From Daldinia sp. FL1419 (taxonomy: Eukaryota; Ascomycota; Sordariomycetes; Xylariales; Hypoxylaceae): a DNA stretch of 64,000 nucleotides. Location of the stretch: the NCBI GenBank assembly GCA_025201765.1, contig MU623488.1, forward strand, positions 1-64,000, given 5' to 3'. Both the position numbers and the translations under genes were made by a program. Under the pieces are notes generated by a model, which had not been told where the DNA came from, did no database searches, and saw only the letters and a program-made list of their open reading frames with translations. Of this stretch, positions 22,801 to 34,558 are shown piece after piece. The stretch's first letter is position 1; the number at the start of each line of letters is the position of its first letter.

Positions 22801-24535
22801 ATGGCTCCGACCGAAACCAAATCGTCAGATAATTCTTTGTCAGGTAAGCTTGCCGATTAACTACCGCCTTTTTTTTCTTTCGCACCGACCTCCACCGGTC
22901 ATTGCCCTCCCCCTGTTGCCCGTGCCTCGTGTCCGTTGTCGCCCTCGCCTAAACAGTATCGGATCCTCCGCGTGCAATTGGTATGCGCTCAATCGGACGT
23001 CATTGCTAACGACCCGTCGTCACTCCCAGAAACCAACGGGGACAAGAAGCCTGAAGTCAAACCAGACGGAGCCGCCAATAGTAACAATAACGAACCTGGT
23101 CGCCCGCTCGCACCTCCTCCCAAGCCTGGCGAAGATTACTTCTCGAGCAACTTAAGCCTCGAGCCCAACCCGTTCGAGCAATCATTTGGTACGGGTGGTA
23201 CGGTTGAGACCCCAGGTGGCACCAAGTTGCCCAGTGTGGCTGCCTTAACTTCACCGTCGTCGTTGTTGCCCGGGAACGGAAACACGCCGTTCAACTGGGG
23301 AGGTGGTTCCCTTAGGACGGGACCGCTCAGTCCAGCGATGCTTTCTGGCCCGGCAAATGACTACTTCGGTGATACGTCGCATACCCTGCGCGGTGGTTTC
23401 ACCCCTAACGAGAGTTCTCTGCGAACAGGTTTAACGCCGGGTGGAAGTGGTTCTATGTTTCCCGCGCCGAGTCCTAGTTCGCAGGCCCTTTTTGCCCAAT
23501 TAGCAAGTGGTACCGCAACTCCTAGTACGTTGGACTTCCATCGGACCGCTATGAGCGCGGCTGCTGCGAAAGCAAGCCGCGACAAGCAGCAGCCCCAGCC
23601 GGTAACTTCCCAACCGGCGGAGACAAACGGAACAGCAGTTAAGGCCGAGACTAAACCGGCATCGGGCGCATTTGACCCTCATGATAACGACGCTGCTAAT
23701 GGGCTTTTTATGCTAGCTCAAGGTGCACAAGGTAGAAATGGTACTCAAACACAATATCCAGTTGGTGGTAATCAGCCAGTTCACGCCCATCCGGCTCCAC
23801 CGCCACCAGCCCAACCCGTAACCAGTACTTCTCCTCATATGAATGGAAACGGTGCAACGACATCTCCTCCAATGAGGGGGGTCAGTGAGGCGGCCAGTGG
23901 TATTTCGGAAAATGAGTCGACGAAGCCTAGCACTAGAGGGAAGGGGAAACGTGGCTCGGGAGTCGCTGCTACGAATGGACGACGCAAAGCGGATGATACA
24001 CCTGCTAAGCAACCTGTTAATAAAAAACCTAAGACGGCATCGTCAATAAATAGTAACGATAATTCTTCGGATGAAGAGGAGGACGAGAAAGATGCCAACG
24101 GTTCTCAACCTAAATCCAAGATGACTGACGAGGAAAAGCGGAAGAATTTCCTCGAACGTAACAGGTATGTTCATCCGTATTCAAGATTTTATCAATATTT
24201 ACTAACTATAATTATCAAGGGTTGCCGCTTTGAAATGTCGCCAACGTAAGAAGCAATGGTTGGCCAACTTGCAGAATAAGGTAGAAATGTTTAGTAGTGA
24301 GAATGACGCTTTGACAGCGCAAATTTCTCAGCTAAGAGAAGAAGTTGTGAACCTAAAGACTCTATTACTCGCGCATAAGGATTGTCCGGTTACACAGCAA
24401 CAAGGATTACACGGAGCATTTATGCAACAAGCCATGGAGACTTATAACCCACAGATTAACCCTTACGGCATGGCAGCACCTATCCCGAACCAACCTGTGA
24501 TGGCAGGGCAAGGAGTACAGCGGCGCTTTTCATAG
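22801..24535 (+). CDS. atf1: Atf1/AtfA-type bZIP transcription factor, 505 aa
   Basis: Nuclear ATF/CREB-family factor. In fungi it acts downstream of the Sty1/Hog1 stress kinase and controls stress tolerance, conidia and secondary metabolism. Exons: 22801-22843, 22957-22980, 23030-24164 and 24220-24535. The second exon is only 24 nt but restores phase, and the N-terminus then reads MAPTETKSSDNSLSVSDPPR. The Aft1 osmotic-stress region starts at about residue 55 with EDYFSSNLSLEPNPFEQSFG. Long Ser/Pro/Thr/Gln-rich stretches and an acidic tract (SSDEEEDEKD) follow. The bZIP begins at about residue 385: the basic region NRVAALKCRQRKKQW spans the last intron, and a leucine zipper follows (LQNKVEMF...LTAQISQLREEVVNL). 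Length fits filamentous-fungal orthologues. Confidence 0.95.
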
Positions 24536-25939
24536 GATGACAAGGCCGCCCCTCATGACCAAGTCTATCCAGAGCTACCTGGCTGTTAGCACCGGCAGCG
24601 ATGATCAAGAGTACGGGTTTTGGATGGTAGAAGTCGAAAGAACGAAAAACGGTCGCTTACAAAAGTCCTGGTCATGCAATCAAGCGGTTAGCTTAACATC
24701 TTTTTAAACACCCTTAATGGTATCGGGAGGTAGGGAAAACGAATTTGGCGCGCTTGCTCTTGACGACACGAGAGGTTTGGTGTGGGCGTCCCTCGGGAAG
24801 GCGCTCACTTGTTAACTCTGGTGTCTGTAATAACATTCGATAGTCATGAGAGCACGATAGGGCGCTATGGTTATGGCTGCATTGTGGCGCGTCTTTAGCT
24901 GATGCTGTGAGACGTATGGGCCTACAACTTCGCCATGTCTTCGGGTTGATATTGATATATGTACGTACGTATCTGGCTGGGCATACACATTAAAAACGGT
25001 GTTTTGGGAAGGTTGGAGTTGCTTTATTATACTATCTCTCGGGGGCGTTGGGGAGGATGAAGAAGGGCGACTTAGGGCTTTTCATCATCTTCGTCTTCCT
25101 CAGGAGTTACCTGGTCTTCATATGTTCGACCGCTTATATTAGCTAGCCGGTACACGCAGGCTATTAACAAACGACGCAATTATCTATATTCATTATTATA
25201 GCACGATGATGTTTTGACATCCACATGACGAGGGGAGCAGTATACGAACAGTGGATATTTATTTGCGAATATGTTTGTTAATCCTTGTTTCAAATGGGGT
25301 TTTTTTTATAAATTTTCTTTTTATATCTGTCGAGCTTATATGAATGACATGAAATGAGATTTGAAATGATATAACAATCCATAGGTTGAATGAGGGTGAT
25401 TGGTACTGAATCATGTTACGTAACTACATGTAGTACATGTTAATTACATAATTAGAGACATAAGCTTGTAGAGTATACATATTTATATAAAAGAACTTAG
25501 ACGTAAAGGTGGGTCATTCGAACATGCAGCCACGGCAAGGCTACGTTGGCGTAGGTTGGTTGGCCCGTGCATAATAACTCATGTAAACATTGAAGAAAGA
25601 AGGATCAACTTCGCGCCTCATCACCACCCACACATACATCCACACCACCCTGCAACGCCTCAACCCGAATAAAACTTGACCACGAACGACGTCGAAACGA
25701 AAAACAGCATTTATATAATCAACGACCGACCCCTTTTTTTATTATAAATATTATGCGAGATATAATCCGGAACTAATTGAAGCCAAGACCAATTAATTGA
25801 CGCGGTTTATAATAGCTGTTTTCGCGCTTCATCACTTGATTTGCCCGATTGAGCACTCCGCCACGACTCGCGCGACATAACCTTTTTTCAAATTCCACCA
25901 GAACACTTCCATACCGATGCGCAGGCTATTTCAGCGTCC
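24536..25939. other. Intergenic: atf1 3' region and mis13 promoter
   Basis: No coding frame. It contains A/T-rich and T-run sequence around 25300 and 25730 and the tandem genes' presumed terminator and promoter signals, but no specific site can be named. Confidence 0.6.
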
Positions 25940-27640
25940 ATGACTACCCTCGTGCAGACTCGTCAACCACTACAACCACTGAGCATGAGCAATCAGTCTC
26001 AGCCTAAGCGTCGCAGGAGCTCGCGCCTTGCTTGTGTGTAACCCCCCTTTTAATCCCGGCGGGGGATATGAAATGTACCTGGATAGTTGGATAACTAATA
26101 GAATTATCTATAGCGTACGATGAACAGGATGGGGATTTTCATTTCACGCGAGGATCTAAACGAGCAAAGACACTGCCCGAATCTATACCCGAAGATGAAC
26201 CTGCCCCAGCTCCCGCGCCTGTACCTTTACCTAGAAGAGGGAGACCGAAACAGAATAAAGATCGCGAGCCAAAAATACCTTCACCAGTTCAAAAAGTTCA
26301 AACGGTTCAAACGGTTCAACCAGCCCAACCAGCACCTAGGAGGAATGCGAAGCGGAGGTCAAATCAGATAACATCTGATCAAGATGAGATACAAGCGACA
26401 CCGCCTCCACCTCCGCCTCCGCCGCAAAGGGCCACAAGGAAAAGGGGCCGCCCATCTGTGGATAAGACCGAAAAAGAGCCGGCTAAAGTTACCAATGGAG
26501 CCTCCAAGAAGCAAAAGGAACGGACAGAGGAGGAGATCCAAGAAGAAGCGGTCCAATCAACACCTGTGGATGAGGACAAGGGAAGAGGCAGGGAGAATGC
26601 ATCGGATTCTAAGAAGATCGCGCTGCCGTTTAGCGACACGCCTATAATGAATCGAAACAAAGAAATGCGGAGGAAAACAGGAGCTCGGAGGAGTAGTTTG
26701 GGCATGCGTGGAAGAAGAGCAAGTTCCCTTATAGAGAATGGCAATAACGCAATACCGCATAGAGCAGTTGATTCCGCCGAATTCTACAAGCATATCGAAG
26801 CCGAGCTAATGGAACCACGCCGCATGAAGCAACTCCTTACATGGTGTGGAGAGCGAGCTTTATCAGAAAAGCCACCGTTGGGATCTTTGAATTCTAATGA
26901 AATTCTTGGGGGTAAGACTCTTCCCGGCAAGCAGTAATATTCATCTCTGGGGTTTGTTCTAACATCTGTATCCTAGCCCGAGCGATCCAGGACCAGTTAC
27001 TAAAAGATTTTTCCTCCAAATCGGAATTTTCGGATTGGTTTTCGCGAGAGGAAGTACCGCGACCACCAGCAATAGTGAAGCCGAATCCACGCAATATCGA
27101 ACACGAAGAGAAAATAGTGGCACTAGAGGAGAGGGTAAAACGGTATGTCCCCTATACGGTTACTTATAATTCTTCGGCATTAATAAATACCCCAGATTAA
27201 AAGCCGAGAAGCGAGCATGGCAATCCTTAAAACAGCCTCCCCCAGAATTGCCGCCACTCTTCCCACCATTAGACTCAGACTCGCAATCATTACCACTACC
27301 AGACGCCTCCCTTCTCGACTCCGAGGAAGCCCAAATCCTTGCCTCACTCACCGACCCATCTACTGCCGTAAAACCCCAGAAGATTCAATCACGACTCCAA
27401 GCACTCCAAACCTCCCTCGACTTTAGGATCGATCACCTATCCGACAACGTACAGAAATTAGAACTCCGTGTGAAGACAGGAGGATTACAAGCAGATCGTG
27501 TACTGGCCCTCAGCGCGGCGAGATTAAAGGAGAGGGAAGAGAAGGAGAGAGTAAGCGCAGGGACCAAAGATATGCCAGTTATGGAGGTACTCAGGAGTCT
27601 GGGGAGGATATTACCGCCGGAGAGCGGAGGAGGGGGATGA
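25940..27640 (+). CDS. mis13: Kinetochore protein Mis13/Dsn1, 500 aa
   Basis: Subunit of the Mis12/MIND complex, which links the inner kinetochore to Ndc80 and Spc105. Exons: 25940-26033, 26114-26911, 26977-27142 and 27196-27640; phases close at 501 codons. The N-terminal part is basic and disordered, with the common motif YDEQDGDFHFTRGSKRAK after the first junction and two AT-hook-like cores, RRGRPKQ and RKRGRPS. The conserved Mis13 domain starts at about residue 240 with RRSSLGMRGRRASSLIENG and continues through HRAVDSAEFYKHIEAELMEP, RRMKQLLTWCGERAL and a C-terminal coiled coil. RRSSL/RRASS are the Aurora-B-type phosphorylation context known from Dsn1. The first donor is GTGTGT, less canonical, chosen because it restores the frame. 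Confidence 0.93.
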
Positions 27641-28821
27641 AGTCATGAACGACACCCCGTGCAGGCGTATATAAGCGCATACGTGTGTATGGAAAAAGCA
27701 GTAAAAGAAAAAAAGAGCATATATCAATTTCTTCTCCACGTCACGTCTGGGGTTTTGTCTTTTTTCCGTCCTTCGAAGGGGGCGAAGAAAATGGGAAAGG
27801 GGAGGATAGGAAGCATCATGAATGATTTGCGTTTTGCGGCTTGGAAGATACCACATCGACTCGAATGAGGCGGGAAGGCGTTTTTCCGATTTTTTTTTAT
27901 AAAAAAAAGACCTGCTTTTACCTTCTGGCATGGCTTACACGTGTAGATACCTAGGTTAGCTAGCGAATAGGTGAAGACTAGCTGGCTGCCTGCCTGCCGT
28001 ATAGCTGGGGTTCGGCGTCTGCGAGATGAGATGAGATAATGAATCATACTGCATTGCATTGTGTTGTGTTGGGTTGAGTTGCGTTGTTCCGGTCCCTGGT
28101 TGAATACCTACAGGTGTGTTTGTTTGCATTAGGGGGGTAGATGTGTTTGGTGGCTATTGTTTAGTTATGCAATTATGAGTTTGACTGTTGCGAGTGTAGT
28201 AAGATGCTTCGAAAGATTCTAACCGGTTAGTTACTGGGATGCCAAGTAATAACCATGAGACTATTAGTATACGCTCAAGGTACAAGTGTGTCCCTACCTA
28301 ACTAATAAACCAAGACTTGAACAATTCTTGAGCCTAACTAATCAGGCTCAAAATGAATGCCCTTATGTCTTGGCTGGCATTACCACCAACACACTATATC
28401 GGGATGAGTGTAAGTGATAAAGATATAACCAAGCCATGAAAAAGCGTAACTAAATCAGGATAAGAATTGGCGTGGTTGTAAGAGAAGTTCTTACATCAAA
28501 AGAAGTTAGTTTCTTATAACTAATAGTTAAGACTAACTATAACTACCTATTCGGTCTTATCTCAATCCTGAGACGTGTATAGCTAAGCTGTACTAAGCTA
28601 TCCTCGAGCATCTACCATGCCTTTCCCACCTAACAATCCCATCGCCGAATCGTACAACTCCACCATCTGCTTCGTATCACTATTTTTTTATTAAAAAATA
28701 AAAAATATTCCATTCGTTCCATATTCTCCCCTTTCCCATTCCCATTCCCGCCATCCGAACACTATCAAGTACACCCACACATCGGATTCCCATCTCCTTT
28801 ATCTCATCCCCTAACCCTCCT
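27641..28821. other. Convergent 3' intergenic region
   Basis: It lies between the 3' ends of mis13 (plus) and SDHAF2 (minus). It has A/T runs near 27890 and 28685 and repeated TTG/GTT words near 28055. No gene was seen. Confidence 0.6.
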
Positions 28822-29796
28822 TCATCGCAGCGCAGGCATAAACGCCATACCGCCCTGCTCCTTCGCTCGCGCCTTGACGTGCTCTCGTAGCAAAAGCAAG
28901 ATTTCGCTATCGCGCCAGCGCGCGGGCACGGGCCGGTACGCAGGCTTAAACGTGCCTACGGTCTGCGCCCACTCGCCCGTCTCGGCTTGCGTCCGGTACG
29001 GCTCTGCCGACGCGGCGGCGGCTCCGGTTGCTGTTGCCGCAGACTCCTTGCTTGACGAGTCTCCGGACAGGGGTGCTCCGCCCGTAGTCAAGTGTTCCGA
29101 GGTGGTTGTTGTAGTAGTCGCTGGGCCGCCCGAAGCCGGACTGGTGTCTAACGGCGTGGCTTCCGAGATAGCGGCTTCAGCACCGCCTGCGTAGTCTGCG
29201 GAGCTGGTGTCGGATGTTGCGATGGAAGGGGGAGGTTCGGAAGCTGAGGCGGGGGGTTCTTGCGTCGCCCAATAGTATATGTCCCAGTCGTTTTCGTCGA
29301 GGAAGAGGTCGTATTGCTCCATTTGCTCGCGGGTCATGCTGGGTAGGTACTCGTCTGCGAAGGTGGAGAGCAGGAGGTCTGATTCGAGGGTTCCGCGCTT
29401 ACGGCTTTGGTCTAATTTCGGTGGTTGGTTAGCTAGTTTCTTCTGTACGATCGCATACATATACAAACGACGATAGCAGCTATGTATAATGAAAAGAGTC
29501 AAGTTAGACTTACAGACTAATCGAGCACGCATGGTAGCGTCGTCCTCGCCGACCCGGCGCATAGGTTCGACTCGGAACTCGGTGCCCTCGAGCTCGCCGA
29601 CGCCAATGTCTTGGGTTTGCTGCGGGGTGCGCTGCTTGTGCGGCTCCATGGGCGGCGGGTTGTGCGTAAAGGCCCATGAGGTCCGGGTGCTGCTTAGCGG
29701 ACGGCGGAGCAGGAGGAATCGAGCAGCGGTAGCGGAGGGCCTCCGAGCGGAACGTAGAACGCTACGTGGCAATGCAGCGACTGCTTTTGAAGCCAT
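28822..29796 (-). CDS. sdh5: Succinate dehydrogenase assembly factor 2 (SDHAF2/Sdh5), 290 aa
   Basis: Mitochondrial matrix factor that promotes covalent FAD attachment to the flavoprotein subunit of complex II. Exons: 29796-29514 and 29411-28822. The 102-nt intron has GTAAGT, a CTAAC branch and a TTAG acceptor. The junction restores [20 protein letters not shown], the diagnostic SdhAF2 core, followed by [19 protein letters not shown] and [13 protein letters not shown]. The N-terminus is Arg/Ser/Ala-rich without acids ([20 protein letters not shown]), a typical mitochondrial presequence. Unusual is the tail: after the core about 140 residues follow, mostly Ala/Thr/Ser/Pro low complexity, ending in a conserved-looking [20 protein letters not shown]. 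Yeast and human proteins stop soon after the core. Confidence 0.93.
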   Translation of the reverse strand: MASKAVAALPRSVLRSARRPSATAARFLLLRRPLSSTRTSWAFTHNPPPMEPHKQRTPQQTQDIGVGELEGTEFRVEPMRRVGEDDATMRARLVCKSNLTLFIIHSCYRRLYMYAIVQKKLANQPPKLDQSRKRGTLESDLLLSTFADEYLPSMTREQMEQYDLFLDENDWDIYYWATQEPPASASEPPPSIATSDTSSADYAGGAEAAISEATPLDTSPASGGPATTTTTTSEHLTTGGAPLSGDSSSKESAATATGAAAASAEPYRTQAETGEWAQTVGTFKPAYRPVPARWRDSEILLLLREHVKARAKEQGGMAFMPALR

Positions 29797-30934
29797 TATT
29801 GGTTTGAAGTTTATCTCTTATATGCAATTTATAGTCTTGTCGTTTTACAGTTTCTTTCCCTTTACATCCCAATGCGCCAGTCAACCCGAAATGCGGGACA
29901 CCGAAATCTCAACTCAAAGTCGGGATTGGTAGGATATACAATTGGATGAAGCTGTATTGATAGTAAAGTAAGTTGAGGTTGTTTTCTTACGAATCGTTGA
30001 CGTAGTTTGTAAAGCTTCAAAGAGCTTAAAAAGCTTAAAAAGCTAAGAGACTTATTGTTAAAGCTCGAGGTTAGGTTAGGTACCTAGGTAGGTACATAAA
30101 ATTGTAGCTTAAGCCGAGCGAATTGTCAATTGAAGCTTTGTAATTCGCGGATTCATGTGAAAGTTGCCGAGGCCGCCTTATCCCACCTTTCTAACGCGGG
30201 CCTGGGGCATGCCGGGGCTACCCCTTTTTACCCTTTTCAAGGATGTCACTTTCCGTTCGTCCCCGATATGATCTGCAGTACGGTACACAAGTATTACGTA
30301 CATACATGCCACTTTAGCATACAGATCCGTACCTGGAGGTATGGATGCATCGGGCCAATGGGTGTATGTATTCATGTACTCGATGCACTTATCTCACGTA
30401 CTTAGGGCGGATGCAACGATTGTGAGAGAAATTATCTCTTTTTATTTTCGAAATTTAATAGACAAACCATTAAACCAAAAAGGAAGAGGGGGGCGAAAGA
30501 ATAGAAAGTACAGGAAAGCTAATCTCCTTGTGGAGTGTATCCCATAGACAGGAGCGATAGAAAGGGCTGTCGTTGGAAATTATAACCTCACCAATGATTT
30601 TCAAACACTGGCCAAGATAGGTAACGCCATGTCATTTATTTTCTATTCGTCTCCCGACCCCAAGGCGCTAGGAGACCACTTATACAGATTTGTATCGAGT
30701 ACAAAGCATGAAAACATCGTATTTCATACCGCCATATCCATTTTTTGCCGTCCTAAATTCGCATCGTGTCCCTCGTAGCCTCCTTCCCCTTAAGCTCTGT
30801 AAAAACCGAGACTCCTTTGCCACGACAAAGCAAGCATTACTAGGGTAGAAAAGACGTTCCCGGCGTACTCCCCATCAAAACTGATCTAGCCAGGCACCGT
30901 ATACCATAATTCATCGCTCCAGGTTCGGAATCCC
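29797..30934. other. Intergenic: SDHAF2 promoter and erv25 3' region
   Basis: Nothing coding recognised. TACCTAGGTA occurs at 30081-30090, about 285 bp upstream of the SDHAF2 start. Confidence 0.6.
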
Positions 30935-31805
30935 TTAAATAAGATGCTTCGATCGGAAGTAGGCGCGTAGGTACATAATCTGCCAGCCCCATAGCGCAAC
31001 CAACAACAAGGTGGTGCCGATGCCGAACCATTTAACGCGAGTGTTGGTGCTCTCGTTGGTATCGCGTAGCTTCACCTCTCTCGCCCTAAGGTAATCCATC
31101 TCCCTCACAATCTCGGCAATAGTCTCCTCGATGCGGCGCAAGTCTGTCTCGACGGGCTTTAGCTTCTCGGTAGCCTGGATGGCAGACCAGTCCTTGGCGT
31201 CGGCGCCAATGTCGATATCCAGCTCTACATGTCGGCTGGGGTTGTTCATACGCGCTGGTTTGAATTGGTTAAGAGCTTTTTCGGGGGTTGCTATCTTAGC
31301 CCTATCCTCGCTCACTCACACTGGTAGAGTAGAAAGGAAAAAGACACTAGGGAATCGGGATATACGTACTATGCGTCATGATGTTCTCGAAGCATACGTC
31401 GAAGGCGGCATCGGCGTGGGAAGTGAAGACAGTGCGTTGCTCGCCTACTACGTCTTTCGGCTTGCCGTACTCGTTACCGACGTTATCCACGATCTAAACC
31501 CGTCCGCATCTCGTGTTAGCCGGATATGCTCCATGTCTCGCAAAATATAAATTATAAAATATAAGTTATAAAATGACCATCGTATAACATACGTGCATGT
31601 TAACAATCATGCCATCTCCTTTACTACCACCGACCGTGGCGGTAACAACCACCAAGGTGTCCTTAGCGACGAAGTTCCGTATGCATCGTTCGGTCTTCTT
31701 ATCGTTGGGTCCACGAGCTACCAGGTCGAACTTTAAAGCGTTGACGGATGCGATCAAAAGCACGAGGCCGCAGATATACTGCAGCAATCCTCGTGGCAAG
31801 GCCAT
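30935..31805 (-). CDS. erv25: p24-family cargo receptor Erv25, 218 aa
   Basis: Type I membrane protein of COPII/COPI vesicles, which with Emp24 sorts GPI-anchored and other cargo between ER and Golgi. Exons: 31805-31593, 31493-31370 and 31254-30935, closing in phase. The start is at [14 protein letters not shown], the beginning of a signal peptide ending near VNALKF. The GOLD domain contains [19 protein letters not shown] and the [20 protein letters not shown] segment; then come [19 protein letters not shown], a coiled coil, one transmembrane helix ([17 protein letters not shown]) and the short cytosolic tail [10 protein letters not shown]. The second acceptor was placed at 31255 because it yields the family-like [15 protein letters not shown]; nearer AGs would add residues absent from relatives. 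Confidence 0.93.
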
Positions 31806-32306
31806 TGTGTGTTGATTATATTGACTTGATTCTTCGTCTTGCGGAAGAAGGAAGGAGGAAAGAGTCTCGAACCTCAAACAAGACAAAATGGAAGCTAACA
31901 ACTTTTAGGGATTTGGCTGCGACCTTGTAGCTTTGTACTTGTCTTGTAAAACGTGTTCAAGTGTTTTGTCCAATCAAATTCATCAAAGCGTAACTTTCTC
32001 GATAGCCTTGCAGCTTGGCAATCACGTGCAGCATTAGCCTCAATCAATTAGTTTTAACCTAACCGTTAGCTGATTGATTCGACCCTGACTTGACTTGACA
32101 TAATGGACCCGGGTGGTGTTTCCACTATTTCTTTTCGCGTCCAAGCTCCTATCGCCTTTTTTTGTAACGATAAAAGGTACCTCATCTTTTGTACTTCAAA
32201 GTTCCACGTCCGGCGGCAAACTTATTAATTCAAATCGCCATTCTTTCTTCAACCGCCATCTCAATCCAAACCATCTTTAGATTGTAATACAGTCTATCCC
32301 GTCAAG
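31806..32306. promoter_or_regulatory. Divergent intergenic region of erv25 and U1-C
   Basis: The 501 bp separate two start codons that point away from each other, so promoters must lie or overlap here. A pyrimidine-rich stretch with 'cttcaaccgccatctcaatc' runs up to the U1-C ATG. No specific factor site is claimed. Confidence 0.55.
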
Positions 32307-33152
32307 ATGCCAAAATGTAAGTTGAACCATAATAATCCCTGTCCCGATTTTCTTCCCGTCATAGAGATACATATATATATTTCAAACAATCTTGGAAAGG
32401 AACGCGACGCTGACAATACTCGATCATAGTTTTCTGCGATTACTGCGACGTCTACTTGACGCACGACTCTATGAGCGTGCGCAAGGCTCACAACAGCGGT
32501 CGAAACCATCTACGAAACGTCGTCGACTATTACCAGCAAATCGGACACGAGAAGGCTCAATCCGTTATTGACTCCATTACCTCCTCCTACGCTGCAGAAG
32601 GCCAGGCTCACGCCAACCCCATGTTGCCCCAGAACCAACCTGGCGGCGCCGCCGCAGCCGCTGCAGCTGGATTCCCGGGAATGCCACCTCCGCCCTTCAG
32701 CTTCGCAGGTGGTATGCCCCCTCCGCCTTTTCCCGGTATGCCCGCTGGTATGCCTCCCCCACCGGGCGGCGCGTTTCCCCAGGGAATGCCTCGTAAGTAA
32801 ACCCCATCTCTCGTAGTGTCGCGTATTTCGCGTCTCCCGCGCCTTACCCGTCCGTAAATAGCTACCAATTCTAACGTAAATCACAGCTCCACCAGGCCAA
32901 GGTGGTAGAGGACTCCCACTTCCTCCTTTCGCAGCCGGACCCGGCGGCCTACCAATCCCGCCTCCAGGTGCCGGTCTACCGTTTCCTCCGCCGGGTGGTC
33001 TTCCCTTTCCTCCTCCGGGTGCGGCCGGCGGTAATGCGCCTCCCTTCCCATTTCCCGGCATGCCTCCGCCAGGCGCGGGTTTCCCCGGCGGACCCTCGCC
33101 ACCTGGTGCAGCTGGTGGCTTCCCCCCTCCGTCCGGAGCGCCTGGTCGTTAG
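32307..33152 (+). CDS. yhc1: U1 snRNP protein C, 212 aa
   Basis: Zinc-finger subunit of the U1 snRNP that stabilises pairing of U1 RNA with 5' splice sites. Exons: 32307-32316 (10 nt), 32430-32792 and 32887-33152. The 10-nt first exon joins to give [20 protein letters not shown], the invariant N-terminus, with the C2H2 U1-type finger CDYC...H...H completed in [10 protein letters not shown]. The helix [19 protein letters not shown] follows. From about residue 75 the protein is Pro/Gly/Met repeats (MPPPPFxxxGMPPPP), normal for U1-C tails. Second intron branch TCTAACG. Short, conserved and confidently identified. Confidence 0.96.
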
Positions 33153-34558
33153 GAGCGTCCCAGTGCCAGTACGAATAGCACCCCCTCCACGCAGAGCCAG
33201 AGGATGGGGGTGACGCCTGGGGTAGATCCAAGACTACGGCGGCGATAAAAAGAAAAAAGCAGCCACGGTTCCCGCAACTACCCCTAAAAGGACAAATGAG
33301 GGCCGTCCCAGATCGATGATGTTAGTCACAAACACGAGGCATACGCCCCGCTCCCATGAGCAGTCGGGAATAATGTTATGACCTCAGAAACTTATATTGG
33401 GAGATGGAGTAGCATGTTCAAAAGTAAGTTCGCTCGCGTAAACCAAATATGTGGCGGAAACTCGGTCATTCAAGCAGCAAGTTCCACTAAGGGAAAACCG
33501 TACAATGCAAGCAAACAGCGGTAAGAAGTAGGGCACATGGAGTACGCAAAGGAAAGGAAATTGGGTAATGTGTTCGAGTCCATAAAAAACTTGGTTCCGG
33601 GGCAAGGCGTTATGAGGAAATGAGCCGATTAAAGGTCTTGTTTGGTCTACTTCAACGGTCTTTTTTTTTTTTTCCCCAAACGGATATACCCTCCAGCCAT
33701 TATATTCTCTAAGCTAGAATACGTAAGGGCATAATGAACTATAAAAATCTCAAGGATGAATTGAATGCATTTATCTAAATGTGAAACGCAATAGAGCAAT
33801 GCGGAGGGACGAATCCCTACTCTCATTAGGTCATATGTGGTTTACACCATGATGTCTATTTCCTATCGTTTATTTCGACCATAACGCGGCTATCACACCA
33901 ACAGTACTAACCATAGAATAGACGTGCCCAGCACGAAAACCACAGGTAGAAACATCATAAAAAGCAACGCCAAATAGAAATAGGCCTTTCTAGGTTAAGT
34001 ATCGGGGGAAATACTAAAGAGGTAAACTCATCGCGACTTGTTCAACAAGTTGGTATTCAGGCATTTGCGCCAAATCATTCCTTTAAAATCCTAGCTCCGA
34101 GACGGGGTAGTAGTAACGTAGCAAAATAGTAATAGAAAAGACATCTCATCAGCTTCGTTCCCCAGCCTGTCCATCCACCCCCCCTCAACCCATAACCATC
34201 GGTAAACCCGCCATGCTATCAGAGGAAAGGTGGGGAAAATGGTCTTATATCGTCCTTTTCCCAACATCCAGTTTCATATCATAAATCGGGTAATCAACTA
34301 GCGTCCAAACGTGTCAAATCGTAATGTTGGGGGAATATGATGGGGTCGTTTTTTTTTCATAGCTCGTGTGCGTCATAAAATGTAAAGGATAGGCTCGTCA
34401 TAATTAATGTTGTCGATTGGGGTATTAATATCAGTGTTGGCGTCCAGAGGGCGATGAAGTATGGCAAGGTATAGCAACAGGAAGAAATTTACGGTGTCGC
34501 CGTTTGATAGAGCGCCTTGGGGGATTAATCCCTTGAAAACTCGATACACCATCTAAAA
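33153..34558. other. Convergent 3' intergenic region
   Basis: It lies between U1-C (plus) and the 1126-aa gene (minus). It has T-runs at about 33660 and 34350. No gene recognised. Confidence 0.6.

Noticed and set aside
32510..33061. 183-codon minus-strand Gly/Pro/Arg-rich frame
   Set aside because: Mirror of the Pro/Gly repeat tail of U1-C; low-complexity G/C sequence opens all frames.
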